Below, piece after piece: positions 12,308 to 23,344 of a DNA stretch of 64,000 nucleotides. The translations under genes were made by a program, and so were the position numbers. The notes under the pieces are model-generated. The model was given only the letters and a program-made list of their open reading frames with translations, was not told the origin of the DNA and made no database searches. The DNA comes from Aquarana catesbeiana (lineage: Eukaryota > Chordata > Amphibia > Anura > Ranidae): assembly GCF_042186555.1 (NCBI RefSeq), contig NC_133328.1, forward strand, positions 610,545,901 to 610,609,900, given 5' to 3'. The stretch's first letter is position 1. Every line of letters starts with the position of its first letter.

Positions 12308-12472
12308 GTGTTTGTATGTAATGTATGGGATGTATGTGATGTATGTGATGTATGGGATGTATGGGATGTATGTGATGTATGGGATGTATGGGATGTATGT
12401 GATGTATGTGATGTATATGATGTATGTGATGTATGTGATGTATATGATGTATGTGATGTATGGGATGTCACA
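12308..12472. repeat. gatgtatg/gatgtatgg microsatellite
   Basis: About 165 bases of gatgtatgtgatgtatggg-type repeats, giving meaningless M-Y-V and T-S-H repeats in translation. It lies inside the 11158-13162 element, downstream of the minisatellite. Confidence 0.95.
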
Positions 12473-13162
12473 TACAAGCATCTGGAATGGATGCGCAATA
12501 ATGAGCTCAGGTCAGGGGCATTTTCTAAAAGCGGGGGCCCTGTGTGCAGGATCATAAGTTGGGCCCTCGCAGCTGAGAAAAAGTGATTTGGTGTGATTTC
12601 CATTGCGCTGAATACTGGCTGTGGCTTAAAGGTACACAGAGTGCAGATGGGTTCAGTAGTAAGTGACGCAAAAAATGAAGGAATCATTTCAACAACGTTC
12701 CCAGAAGCTCAACAGTAATTCCACAAACTGTCACCTGATTGTGGTTTTCTCAATCAGTGAAATCCCTTCTTTCTGAGATTGGTAGTGGCAACCAAGCGAG
12801 TCATCTTCCTCCAGATAGTGGGCGGGGCTAGCAGGACTGTGATTGGCTTTAGCAGTGCCCAAATGACAGTCGTCCTCCTGGAAACAGGGACTGCCCCCCC
12901 TAGCAGAACTGCACCCAATCTCTTCCCCATCACAAAAGCTGACGATCGCAGCTACAGCAAAGTTTGAAAACAAACAATGTTTCCCATCTTTTACATTGTG
13001 TGGGGGCACAGTGCCTCCCCGTCAGTGCAGGTGCGGTGTGGGGAACTCTGAAATTGCAATGCATTAGTGTCTCACTGACACTTCCCTGCACTGTTCTGCT
13101 GATGGGGAGGGAGTCGAGTGCCGGCAAAAGAGGCTTCATGTGGCGTGGGTTGCCTACCCCTT

Positions 13163-14333
13163 CTGTAAAGTCACAGGCTAGGGGTCAGGATGACATGGGC
13201 TCGGAGGAAGTGGGTTGAATGATGCTGGCCATCAGCTTGAGGACATCTAAGGGCAGAAAACTAGTACCGCAGGGAAAACCTTTGGCTTGAAGCTGACTAA
13301 GGGCAGCAAATGCTGGTTAACTTCTTCTTCTTTAAAGGGGTTATTCAGTATTATCTTAATGTTGGCTGAATTTCTGCTAAAAGTTTACCTGTCAAGTTAC
13401 AAAAAAAATCAAGATCAAAAGTCTCTGCCCCTACTTTACCTCCGTTCCAGCGCTGCAGCTTCGGTAACTTGTTATCCGGTAGGTGATAGTCATGGTTTGT
13501 TGGATGCTTGTGTCAAGCTGGACCCCCCCCCCAAAAAACCCATACCCTCCAAATAAAGGAAAAAAAAGAGTAAACTCATCCTGTTTGGCCAAGCGAGTCA
13601 AAATACATCTGATACTAGGTATAAAAAGCCTGCTGAAATATTCCTTAAAAAAAAAAACTAATATGAAGAAAAACATTTACACTTCAAATTCAAGACATAG
13701 CCCAGGAATGAACCTGTCTGAGATACTCCCATGAGATCTATATATCAAGCTGAAGTATAGCCTCTCAGAACGTAGGCTTGATTTGCCATATGATTTAATT
13801 TGATGCAGCTGTTTCATAAATATAATATAAAAATATTTTTTACTTTTCTTTTTTGTATATTATTGTAATTTATTTCAGGAAGTGAAACTCAGTTCAGACA
13901 AGTTATCAAAGTCTACTTGGACCAATTTAAAGTACAGATGGCCTTATTAAATTTAGTTAACTTGTGACCTCGGATTACCACATTTGGTTCTGGTTTTCAC
14001 TTTAAACAAAAGCCATGTGACATTACAAGCTTTATAGGTACACTTTAATCAAACTTGAAAATTTAGGCTCACTCAGGGGGTTTAACTTGTTTGTTGAGCG
14101 TTTTCTATCCTGAACCAGGCTGCTTAACTCATTACAGCCTCTCTGAGATGAGCGTTAAAAGGCAAAAAAAATCAATTGTTCCTTCATGTCGTTGTCGATA
14201 GTCAGGATTGAATAATGCCCACTGTTATTCAATCCACTTCCTGGGAGCTCAAGGTGTCACAGACCCACCCCCTAGGAGTACATTATTACAAATCCCTTTG
14301 CTTACATTACTACTTCACACAATTTATATCATG
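13163..14333. other. No gene seen
   Basis: Short frames only. The sequence around 13800-14060 is AT-rich. I could not assign this block to an element; a 5-8-base-scale A tract at 13650 and poly-C at 13510 are simple sequence. Confidence 0.4.
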
Positions 14334-14336
14334 TAA

Positions 14337-14629
14337 GGCCTCATGCACACGAGGCGCTGTTAAACTCGCGTTCAGAGGCAGTTGGACACCTTTTTCAACT
14401 GCCCCTGAACGCATTCAATGTTATCCTATGTGTCCATGTACACAGTCTCGTTTTTTGGCGTTTTTAGGCAGTTGTGTTTAACCTCGTTTTTCCAGAAGCA
14501 AAAAAATGGGTTCAGACGCAAAAGTTTTCCACGTTTCAGACGCCAAATGCTGCTAAACGCAGCTAAACTTGGCTAAATGCTGGTACCGCGTTTAGCCGCA
14601 TTTGCATTTAAGTGTTTTTAAAGGAACAT
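14337..14629. mobile_element. Terminus of a Harbinger-like element (ggcctcatg family)
   Basis: Preceded by taa and starting ggcctcatgcacacgaggc, this ~290-bp block is the reverse complement of 53576-53841, the right end of a larger element. Shared landmarks are cgtttagccgc / gcgtttaggcgcg and cgttcagaggcagttgg-like blocks. No matching second terminus was found nearby, so it is a solo or truncated end. Confidence 0.6.
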
Positions 14630-14634
14630 TTTAC

Positions 14635-15092
14635 TACCCGAATTAGGGGGCCCCATATCTCAGGGCCACTTGGTGCTAGGAACCCCACTGTGTTTGGTGC
14701 GCAAACACAGTGGAACTAGCACTACAACATATCCAAATTTGGGGTTCCTAGCACCAAGTGGCCCCCGAGATAGGGGGCCCCAAAATCGGGTCGCAAAATG
14801 TCAAGCACTTCTGCAGCAGAGAATGACATTTTTCGACCTGACTTTGGGACCTCATATCTCGGGGCCACTTGGTGCTAGGAACCCCAAATTTAGATATGTT
14901 ATAGTGTTAGTTCAACTGTGCTAGCACACCAAATGTGGGGTTCCTAGCACCAAGTGGCCCTGAGATATGGGGCCCAAAATCGGGTCGCAAAATGTCAAGC
15001 ACTTTTCTGCAGCAGAGAATGACATTTTGTGACCCGAATTTGGGGCCCCATATCTCGGGGCCACTTGGTGCTAGAAACCCCAAAGTTGGTGT
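14635..15092. repeat. Satellite of alternately inverted ~65-bp units
   Basis: Five arms alternate in orientation, each with ggccacttggtgctaggaac (or its complement gttcctagcaccaagtggcc) flanked by ccccatatctcggg and gacccgaattt. The turns contain either the gcagcagagaatgaca spacer or a gtgctagcac-type spacer. Neighbouring arms can form strong hairpins. No coding function is evident. Confidence 0.85.
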
Positions 15093-15410
15093 GCTAACAC
15101 GGTTGGAAGATCCTTTTTGTAAAAAGATCCTTTTTACAGGAGCAGTGATTTTAATGATGCTTAAAGTGCATAAAAGAATAATCCCTTTAAATATAGTGCC
15201 TGGGGGTCCCCTTAGTCTGCCTATAAAGTGGCACATCTGTACTATGTATAGAACCTGCTGCAGCAAAACTGACATTTCTAAAGAAAAAAAATTAATGAAA
15301 TTACATTTAAATTGTCAGCAATACAATACCATCGCTGGCAATAAAAAAAATGTAAAGATAAAAACGCCATAGGGTCCCCTCAAAATCCATAAAAGACCCT
15401 TGTTCGAGCA
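15093..15410. other. Repeat-like sequence shared with ~2618-2700
   Basis: The segment around 15215-15300 (cctataaagtggcacatctg, then a gcagcaaaactgacattt-like block) resembles 2618-2700. This is the only structure I see here; no gene. Confidence 0.4.
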
Positions 15411-15419
15411 TGTACCGGC

Positions 15420-15640
15420 GGTGACGTCACAAGGGGGGTAGTGCCACCAGGTGACATTGCCAGGTGGCTCTGCCCCTTACCTATATAAGAACTGTTAAAT
15501 GGCAAGCCAGGCATTTAGCCTGGCTTTTTTTTTCTGGTCTGGCGGTGTGTAGTCATCGTGATTGACAATGGATCTACATCGGGGGACATTGTTTTTTTTT
15601 TATTTTTTAATAAAGGAGTTGTCAAAAACTGTATTTGTGT
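15420..15640 (+). promoter_or_regulatory. LTR-like promoter / poly(A) block
   Basis: A compact Pol II-like arrangement: TATATAA at 15483-15489, a strong hairpin gccaggc / gcctggc (15506-15524) followed by a run of T, then AATAAA at 15609-15614 and T-rich sequence. In vertebrate retroelements this layout is typical of an LTR (U3-R-U5). I see no primer-binding site or gag/pol frame beside it, so a solo LTR or other promoter-bearing repeat is possible. Confidence 0.4.
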
Positions 15641-16339
15641 TTTTTTATTTTTTTTACATTTTTTTGGTGAATGGGTGGGGGTACCTACCCATTATGTACC
15701 CCTAGGTACCCCATACTCATTCACATAGGGGGAGGGGCCCGGGATCTGGGGGCCCCCTTGTTAAAGGTGACTTCCAGATTCCGATAAGCCCCCTGCCCTC
15801 AGACTCCCACAACCACAGCCCAGGGTTGTGGGAATGAGGCCCTTGTCCCCATCAACATGGGGCAAGGTGCTTTGGCACCCACCCCCCATGTTGACAGCAT
15901 GTGGCTTGGTATGGTTCAGGGGGGAGATGCTCGCCCACCCCCTCCTTTCCTGGCTTTCCAGGCTGCATGCTTGGATTAGGGTCTGGTATGGACTGGGGGG
16001 GACCCCACGCCGTTTTTTAAAAAACTTTTTTATTGTCGAAAATGTTTTTTTTTTTTTTTTGTTCAGCTGTCAGCAGGGAAGCCCATTGACAGCTGATGAC
16101 TTCAGGGCTTAGAATGCACTGTGCAGTGTGCAGTGAATTTCAGGGCAATCAGTGGGGTGACCGCCCTGCAAATTCTGGTGTTCGCTGAACAGGCCAACAA
16201 GCGATGTTCAGGTCGAACTTTTGCTCAGCCCAAAACGTTCGCCCAACTATAGTAATAACCATCATCTTGAGTAAGGAATGCCTATAACCAGAGGACGCAT
16301 GATGTCACATGACTGAGAATATGTTTGGAAAAAAGATAT
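15641..16339. other. GC/poly-T repeat sequence, no gene
   Basis: Contains small hairpins (ccatgttgacagcatg, cccacaaccacagcccaggg...) and poly-T tracts at 15590-15665 and 16035-16060. The 16040-16250 stretch with gttcgctgaacaggc and ttcaggtcgaac is repeat-like. No recognisable coding region. Confidence 0.4.
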
Positions 16340-16440
16340 GTCTCAGGACCAGGATCTGAACCTGCAATCTCTGCTGTGTCTGGCAGTGTCTCTTCTTGCT
16401 GAGCCACCAGAGATGCTGGACAGCTCTCTGCCTGATTTCC
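16340..16440 (-). mobile_element. tRNA-derived SINE head (minus strand)
   Basis: On the minus strand an A-box-like tggctcagcaag (16395-16406) and a B-box-like ggttcagatcc (16352-16362) are spaced as in a Pol III internal promoter. The same ~95-bp block occurs on the plus strand at 61205-61296. The homologous flank continues at 17700-17830, beyond the element at 16456-17694, so that element interrupts this repeat. The fold as a functional tRNA is not supported. Confidence 0.65.
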
Positions 16441-16825
16441 TTAGACAACCATTCCCATAGTTGCCAACATTGTAAAAAAAAAAAATTAGGGACACTTTTT
16501 TGGCTGTAGGCGGAGTCACATTATAATTAGGGGCGGGGCATGCATTAGTAGGTGTGGCATAGGGAGAAAGAAAAATGAGGAGCGCGCCGTGCCGAAAAAT
16601 GGATGTGGCTTGCGTGAAATAGTGGGCGTAGTTTAAAGGGGCATGACTTGAAGGGGGTGTGGTTAGAGTCTGAGATGAACGAGGGATGGAGGGAGAAGCA
16701 AAGGGAGAAAGAGAAAGAAAGGGATGGAGGGACAGCAGGCCCAGATCCTACACCACAATAGAAATATGTGTATTTCAGAAAGTTTAACAATGAGCAAATA
16801 AAGATACTCCAAACACCTGGTGTTA

Positions 16826-16880
16826 GCGCTTCAATCATCCTGGCACCATGGTTGTTATTGTGTCAGGATGATTGAAGCGC
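16826..16880. repeat. Shared hairpin module
   Basis: An inverted repeat gcgcttcaatcatcctgg ... ccaggatgattgaagcgc-type with a short loop around catggttgtt. The same hairpin occurs at 22623-22677 (in a hAT element) and 44856-44910. In all three it is followed by ttgtaatata and by aactcaccataatg. Confidence 0.9.
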
Positions 16881-16974
16881 ATTATTATTACATTGTAATA
16901 TAAAATTAAATAGTTCAACTCACCATAATGCTGAACCAGTGGGAGCCCCGAATGTGTCACTTGTCACTAGATGC

Positions 16975-17455
16975 CATCAGGTGTCCCCAGTAGAGTCCCT
17001 CCTTACATCTCAGGTGTCCCCAGTGGAGTGCCTCCTTACATCTCAGGTCGGTCAGTATGCAGTGTAGGGGTCCTTCTATGATAGGGGTAGGTGAGTGTGG
17101 GGGTCCCTCTGACAGGGGGTAGGTCCGTGTGGAGTGTAGGGGTCCCTCTATGACAGGGGGTAGGTCAGTGTGGAGTGTAGGGGTCCCTCTATGACAGGGG
17201 GTAGGTCAGTGTGAAGTGTAGGGGTCCCTCTATGACAGGGGGTAGGTCAGTGTGGAGTATAGGGGTCCCTCTAGGAGGAGGAGGGGGGTCTGACAGAGAG
17301 GAGGGGGGTCTGACAGAGAAGAGGGGGGTCTGACAGAGAAGAGGAGAGTACAGAGAAGAGGGGGTCTGACAGAGAAGAGGGGGGGTCTGACAGAGAAGAG
17401 GGGGGTCTGACAGAGAGGAGGGGTGTCTGACAGAGAGGAGGGGGGGCGGCTGACA
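16975..17455. repeat. Three adjacent minisatellites
   Basis: First, two copies of a ~33-bp unit (agtccctccttacatctcag) at 16975-17045. Second, about six copies of a ~43-bp unit (gtaggggtccctctatgaca) to ~17270. Third, about nine copies of a ~20-bp unit (ctgacagagaggagggggg) to ~17455. Long proline/serine frames on the minus strand are array artefacts. Confidence 0.9.
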
Positions 17456-17699
17456 GAGCAGATGAGAGAGACAGAGACACACCTCAGGAGACAGAGACAC
17501 ACAGCACGAGTTAGGACTCTGGGAGCATGCAGGGCTGGTACGATTACCCACAGACCCAGTCCACCCCTGTTTCCACACGTGACCAGCTCCTCCAGGCAAA
17601 TCACAGACCCTCATGTCCTCCGTCCATCCCGCACATGACCTGCTCGGGCAATCACAGGAATGTCCCAGGAAATTCGGGACTATTGGCAACTATGCGTTC

Positions 17700-17830
17700 C
17701 TTGTGTCTTATTTTTCTTAAACCTTGAACCCTTTTCTCCTCTCATGAACTTCCTATTTAAGTCATGCCTTTGCACTTCCTGTTTGCCAGATTATTGTGCT
17801 CTCTTCAGCCAATATATCACTCTTGTCACT
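17700..17830 (-). mobile_element. Other half of the SINE-like repeat
   Basis: The minus strand carries aggaagtgcaaaggcatg and aataggaagttcatga, matching the plus strand at 61105-61145 and in the same order relative to the tRNA-like head. It is separated from that head only by the 6-bp-TSD element at 16456-17694. Confidence 0.65.
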
Positions 17831-17952
17831 CCTGCTGCCATCCGTATCTTGCCTACTGCTTTACTGACTTTTGGCTTGATCCTTGACTATGCTTCTGTTT
17901 GATCCCAACCTGCAACCACTTGTTAGCGATCTTTGGTTGGTTCACTGACTAT

Positions 17953-18131
17953 CATAGGTGTGCACAAGGAATGTGCCGGGTGCCAATTCCTCCTGCTGCC
18001 CCCCCCCCCCCCCGCAGCGCTCCTGGCTTCCCTCTTCTCCTCTTCTGCCGGATGATGCCACAGGAAGTTTCAGGATGTCTGGTTGAGCTTTGGGGTGCAC
18101 ACCCTAATACAATAGGCTGCTCACACCTATG
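17953..18131. mobile_element. hAT-like MITE with exact 8-bp TSD
   Basis: A 179-bp element with termini cataggtgtgca and tcacacctatg, flanked by the exact 8-bp duplication ctgactat (17945-17952, 18132-18139). It contains a 15-base C run. Non-coding. Confidence 0.85.
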
Positions 18132-18335
18132 CTGACTATGCTTCTGCTTGATCCCTACCTGCTATATCTGCTACTGGACCCCAGCCTTCCATTGGTGGAA
18201 GAAAAGAAAATTGCTTGCTCTATTCCCCCATCAACACAGTCAGTGTTGATGGGGAACTGCCTCCCACAGCGCTATTGTAATCTGTCGGCGAGAATCCTTC
18301 CAGGCCAGCAGAATACAATGCTTACTGCTAGCAGC

Positions 18336-18612
18336 TATAGCCACTGGCTGTAATCGCATGTAGAAAAATCTGACAGGCTAGTTGTACCCAAGTCAATCGA
18401 TGGATTGACCTGGGTACAATCAGCCTGCCCATAAATGAATGGAATCACAGCCGTTCCCTGCTGAATCGGATGAATATAGCCACTGGCTGTAATCGCATGT
18501 AGAAAAATCTGGCAGGCTGGTTGTACCCAAGTCAATCGATGGATTGACCAGGGTACAATCAGCCTGCCCATTAATTAATGGAATCACAGCCGTTCCCTGC
18601 TGAATCGGATTA
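18336..18612. repeat. 139-bp tandem duplication
   Basis: Two nearly identical copies starting tatagccactggctg at 18336 and 18475. Each holds the small palindrome caatcgatggattg. Only a few differences are visible, so it is recent relative to the surroundings. No gene. Confidence 0.9.
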
Positions 18613-19139
18613 ATTTTGATCCATGTAAGGCTGGCTTTATATAAGAGAGTGTCATGAGAGCTGCAAGTTACCAGAGAGAGAGAGAGAGTGCCATGAGAAG
18701 TACATTTTATAAGAGAGAGTGCAATTACACTAGCAGGTTGTATGCCTTATATGCTTTGCTGATATTCCCTTGGGAATGAGAGAAATAAGTACCGTGCCTT
18801 GAAAAAGTATTTATACCCCTTGACATTTTCCACATTTTGTCACATTACAACCACATACGTAAATGTATTTTAACACAACACAGGCACATAAATGTGAAGT
18901 GGAAGGAAAATGATAAATGATTTTCAAATTTTTTTACAAATAAATATATGAAAAGTGTGGCGTGCATTTGTATTCAGCCCCCTTTACTCTGATACTCCTA
19001 ACTAAAATCTAGTGGAACCAATTGCCTTCAGAAGTCAACTAATTGGTAAATAGCGTCCATCTGTGTGTAATTTAATCTCAGTTTAAATACAGCTGTTCAG
19101 TGAAGCCCTCAGAGGTTTGTTAAAGAACCTTATTGAAAA

Positions 19140-19827
19140 AACACCATCATTAAGGCCAAGGAACACACCAGACAAGGTCAGGGATAAAGTTGTGGAGAAG
19201 TTTAAAGCAGGGTTAGGTTATAAAACTTAATCCCAAGCTTTGAACATCTCACAGAGCACTGTTCAATCCATCATCCGAAAATGGAAAGAGTATGTCACAA
19301 TTGCAAACCTACCAAGACATGGACTTGCGCTTAAACTGACAGACCGGGCAAGGAGACTTTTAATCAGAGAAGCAGCCAAGAGGCCCATGGTAACTCTGGA
19401 GGAGCTGCAGAGATCCACAGCTCAGGTGGGAGAATCTGTCCACAGGACAACTATTAGTCGTATTCTCCACAATTCTGGCCTTTATGGAAGAGTGGCAAGA
19501 AGGAAGCCATTGTTTAAAGAAAGCCACAAGAAGTCCCATTTACAGTTTGCGAGAAGCCATGTGGGAGACAAAGCAAACATGTGGAAGAAGGTGTTCTGGT
19601 CAGATGAGACCAAAATTTTACCTTTTTGCCTAAAAGCAAAACGCTTTGTGTGGTAGAAAACTAACACTGCACATCACCCTGAACACATCATCCCCACTGT
19701 GAAACATGGTGGTGACAGCATCATGTTGTGGGGATGCTTTTCTTCAGCAGGGACAGGAAAGCTGGTCAGAGTTGATGGGAAGATGGATGGGACCAAATAC
19801 AGGGCAATCTTAGAGGGAAACCTGTTA
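19140..19827 (+). pseudogene. Tc1 transposase, N-terminal and central part, interrupted
   Basis: The longest frame (19240-19656) shows the Tc1 helix-turn-helix region (QSIIRKWKEY, then R-x-L-x-REA), the linker GESVHRTTISRIL and the first catalytic Asp in FWSDETK. A TAG at 19655 stops it, and the same frame continues with VKHGGDSIMLWGCFSSAG. It ends at the Harbinger insertion (TTA at 19825-19827). Frameshifts affect the start. The DDE domain is incomplete, so it is inactive. Confidence 0.9.
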
Positions 19828-20639
19828 TGCCGCGTACACACGAGCAGAATGTATGACAGAAAAAGTCAGACGGAAGCTTAATCTGATTTTTTTTTTTTCG
19901 AATATTCTGACGGACCTAGAAATGGAACATGTTCTAAATATTTCCGACGGAACCAATTCTTATCGGGAAAACCGCTCATCTGTATGCTGTTCCGATGGAC
20001 CAAAAACAACGCATGCTCTGAAGCAAGTACGAGACGGAAGCGCTCGGTGCGGTAAACTAGTATTCACATTGGAGCTAGCACATTCTTCACGCTGCAAATT
20101 CTGTGATCTTTTAATGCAGCGCATTCTTTTCCTCTTTATAATGCTAGAAGAATGAAGTTGTTTTGCTGCTCATATTCACACAGAGTTCTCACAAACTGAT
20201 TTCTGGATTATTTCTCCTGATCTCATGAATAATATTGTATTTTTTAAAAGCCCGATCTCCATAATAATGTTTCCAATTTTTTTTTATAGTCATCTTTTAA
20301 TATTTTTTATTTCATCAAGATCTTTTTTTAGGATTATTTAAAAATTATTTTCTAGTGATCTCCATGTTTTTTTATTTGTGTGTGTCAAGTTACCACAATA
20401 ACATTATTATCTGTATTTTGTTTGAACCTCAAGGAGGCTGGTTGGTGTCCCTTGTTAATTTGACATTGTCTGTACCTGCCTACTCACAAACAAACGGTCC
20501 TTTTTGAATAAAAACACATGGGCAAGTATTTTCTGAAAATAACATATCCATTTATTCTGGGTAACAAAATAAGGATGAAGGCAACGCTGGAGAATCGTTT
20601 GGAATTTGCGAAGCCTTTTGGCCCTAGGGCACACATCAA

Positions 20640-20830
20640 GTCTGTGGAAAAAAAAATTGGGATCTTGAGGAGTCCATATAATTCGAAGCCCAATCTGGTC
20701 CAGGACTCCCAGAGATCAGGACCAGCAGCAGATGATATCTATGTCCCCAGGCTGTGGTACTACACCAGCCTGCGTCTTCTGTCAGACCAGACTAAACCCA
20801 GGCCATCACTTTCTTCTCTTCACAACAACC
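20640..20830 (+). pseudogene. Inverted duplicate of a MADF exon
   Basis: Reads EKKIGILRSPYNSKP ... ADDIYVPRLWYYTSL ... DQTKPRPSLSS, the same MADF-domain half-exon as the minus-strand gene at 21564-21847, but on the plus strand and tail-to-tail with that gene's 3' end. It runs into low-complexity coding of the opposite strand. Probably a rearranged fragment, not a gene. Confidence 0.75.
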
Positions 20831-21847
20831 TTCCCTCCGTGCTGCCCTGCACCCTTCCCTGCAGCCTTCCTTGGAGGCTGTGGCTCTGGTGGTGGACTTG
20901 TGGCAGGAGGAGGAGGAGGATGGGTGAGATCATATATGTGGCTGTTCTCAGTCAGCTGGCCCCTCAGCCCCTTCTGAAGGGCCTCACCAAAAATTCCCTC
21001 ACAGAGGAGGCGTTGACCCTCCTCCAATTTAATTAATCTTGTGACTAGATAGCAGCCATAGGCCTCTTCAGAGTTGGGGGCGGGCTCCTGAGGACATCAG
21101 TTGCTTCACTAATGAGGCCCAGTGCTGCCTCCTCCGTCATCGTCCCCTTCCTGGGCCTTTTTGTTGTAAGGCAGAGGGGAGGCACCTGGGATTGGGGGAG
21201 GCTCCTACTGGGCCCAGCCATCTCCTGGCTGACACTGGCCCGGCCACCTCCTGCCTGCCACTTTCCAGACCCTCCTCCTGGCTGAGCTCATCCTGTGTAT
21301 AAAAAAGGGACATAGTTTTAGTTGTTGGTTCATCAATCACACACAATTATCAGCTCATGACTTGCAAATTCAATGTTAATAAATATAAAAGACTCTCATT
21401 CTGACCCCAGCATTTTTCAAGCTGGTCACAAAAATGTTTAATATGTTTTTTAATTAATATGTGTACATCATTTTTTGGATAAAATCATTAATTTGTAATA
21501 AATTATCACATCTAGTTAATATTATTAATATTAGGACAATAAATATGTTGAAAAATAATATACCTGACTCCAGCTGGGCGCATCCACTTCTTCCAGGATG
21601 GAAGGCCCAGGTTGTTCCTCGTCAGCCTCTGCTGGGGTGGAGGGAAGGGTGGAGGTAAGGCTGCAGGGAAGGTCGAAAGAGATTCCCTGGCTTCAGTCTG
21701 GTCGTCCAGAAAATGCAGTTTGTTGAAGTACCACAGCCTGGGTACATACACGTCATCTGCTGCTGCTCCTGATCTCAGGGATGCCTGGATCTTATTATGC
21801 TCCTTCTTATACATCTTCCTCAAGATCCCAATTTTCTTTTCCAAGAC
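20806..21847 (-). pseudogene. MADF-domain accessory protein gene of the Harbinger element
   Basis: Two putative exons on the minus strand. Exon 21847-21564 has an acceptor (tcatccag) and encodes EKKIGILRKMYKKEHNKI and VPRLWYFNKLHFLDDQT, the second half of a MADF (Myb/SANT-related DNA-binding) domain, ending at a gt donor. Exon 21292-20806 starts after tatacacag, reads DELSQEEGLESG..., and ends with a proline-rich, basic tail and stop. The N-terminal half of the MADF domain is not found and frames are shifted in places. Frog Harbinger elements are known to carry such proteins; a role in transposition is inferred. Confidence 0.7.
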
Positions 21848-21949
21848 CTGGATGACAATACACAGGACAAAAACACAAATGTCAGCCTAAACTCTCATAA
21901 TTTTATCCCAATATAGGCCTCAATCTTTAAGCAGTATAGGCCACTGATG

Positions 21950-22183
21950 TTCCAAAGTAAAAAATGTTTACCTTCGTTACAGCACGTTCGTCCTCCTTCC
22001 TCAGTACACCGAATGTACGTACGACACAAGCGTGTACTTTATATACACAGAACAAAATATTACAGCGCGCACATGCAAAATGACATTTTTTAACTTTATA
22101 TACACTGCGCATGCGTCGCCCGCCCCTGACATTCTTTCTAGTGTACTCCCCGCCCCTTCTCTTCAGCACGCAGTAGGAGCGAC
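21950..22183. promoter_or_regulatory. Putative bidirectional promoter between MADF and Myb genes
   Basis: The 230 bp between the divergent genes contains, on the minus strand, two copies of gtgtatataaagt (TATA-like, 22035-22105) and a first-exon-like block ending in a gaag|gtaaac donor. On the plus strand a GC-rich ccccgccccttctc box precedes the ATG in a good context (gcgacatgg). Layout suggests shared regulation; transcription is not shown. Confidence 0.4.
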
Positions 22184-22622
22184 ATGGCGGAGATAGAGCA
22201 GGTGTCTGTTATTAGTAATTCCAATAACGAGGAGGAGAAAAACCCGGAGCCAGAAACGTCACGATCCCGGAGGAGATTTAAGGCCTCAAATATGGCCTTT
22301 GTAGAGATGGTGGAGATGGTGAACATCTTGAGGACGACCGACTATAATGGGAAGCATGGACCGTACCTAAACCCTAATGTGAGAAAGGCCAAGATCATGG
22401 CTAAAGTTGTGAAGAGTCTGCAGAATTTTGGGGTCCAAGGAGCAATTTGGGGATCCAAGGAGCAATTGAGGAAACAATGGTCAGACCCAGGGGCGTTGCT
22501 AGGTCTGAAAAAGATCTGGGGCTAGAGCCCATAGCAGCGGTCACCAACCGGGGGGGAGGGGGGCGGGGGGGGTGCACGCCGGTGGTAAGCAATTTTTTGC
22601 GGGCAAAAGAAGGCTGGTGTTG

Positions 22623-22677
22623 GCGTTTCAATCATCATGGCACCATGGTTGATATGGTGTGAGGGTGATCAAAGCGC
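22623..22677. repeat. Shared hairpin module (hAT copy)
   Basis: gcgtttcaatcatcatgg ... gagggtgatcaaagcgc, followed by attgtaatatataat and ttcaactcaccataatgcag. More diverged than the 16826 and 44856 copies but colinear with them, although the host element has different termini and TSD length. Confidence 0.85.
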
Positions 22678-22739
22678 ATTGTTTCTATTGTTATATTGTA
22701 ATATATAATGAAGTGGTTCAACTCACCATAATGCAGAAT

Positions 22740-22945
22740 CAGTGGGAGCCCTGGGCGTGTCACTTGCCACATCACCTGCCACCATTTGCAGATTGTCACG
22801 CCACCATTTGCAAATTGTCACTTGCCACCATTTGCAGATTGTCACTTGCCATGTCACCTGCCACCATTAGCAGATTGTCACTTGCCACCATTAACAGATT
22901 GTCACTTGCTACCATTTGCAGATTGTCACTTGCTATGCCAGCCAG
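22740..22945. repeat. 24-bp minisatellite
   Basis: About six to seven units of attgtcacttgccaccattt / gcag type, with ~10-base expansions (atgtcacctgcc). Located between the shared hairpin and the larger array of the hAT element. Confidence 0.85.
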
Positions 22946-23344
22946 TGCCACCAAATCTGCATTCTCGCTGCATTGGTGGCAGGCTGGCAGCACTGGCCCA
23001 TTTAGTGAGGGCAGGAGAGCGGAGATGCAGGGCGGGCAGTGAGAGATGATTTATTCCCTCTGCTCCCCACCACACCTCCGACATTGAAGAGGCCCATTTA
23101 GTGAGGGCAGAAGAGCGCTGATGTGTGGCAGGCAGTGAGAGATGACATCATCTCTCTGCTCCCCGCCGCACATCGCTCCCACATTGAAGTCCCAGCTGTG
23201 AAAGCTGAAGAGTGGTGACGGGCGGGCGGAAAGAGATGATGTCATCTCTGCTTGTCCGCCTGCTCGTCTCCAGGGCTGGACTGAGACAAAAATTTGGCCC
23301 TGGACTTCATCCAGACCGGCCAACTTTGACAGGTCTCACCCATG

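Larger units (their letters stand above)
11158..13162. mobile_element. hAT-like element with internal minisatellite and microsatellite
   Basis: The left end caggggtgggcaacc and right end ggttgcctaccccttc form an inverted pair typical of hAT termini. Adjacent inner blocks tgtgccg / cggcaaaag also agree. The flanking 8-mers ctatatac and ctgtaaag match poorly, so the insertion site is not proven. The body holds a ~28-bp minisatellite and a gatgtatg array; no transposase. Confidence 0.6.
16456..17694. mobile_element. DNA transposon of a CATA...TATG family, 6-bp TSD
   Basis: Starts catagttgccaacattg and ends attggcaactatg; flanks are cattcc and cgttcc (5 of 6 match). The 44484-46058 copy (exact 6-bp TSD) shares these termini and the aggcggagtcacattataat block. 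The body carries the hairpin cassette at 16826-16880 and three minisatellites. No transposase. It lies inside a SINE-like repeat whose two halves occur joined at 61085-61296, independently confirming the insertion. Confidence 0.8.

Noticed and set aside
15506..15533. Bacterial-type intrinsic terminator (hairpin plus T run)
   Set aside because: The surroundings are eukaryotic retroelement-like with TATA and AATAAA signals; described as part of an LTR-like block instead.
17189..17689. 166- and 124-residue serine/proline frames on the minus strand
   Set aside because: Minisatellite artefacts inside the 6-bp-TSD transposon.
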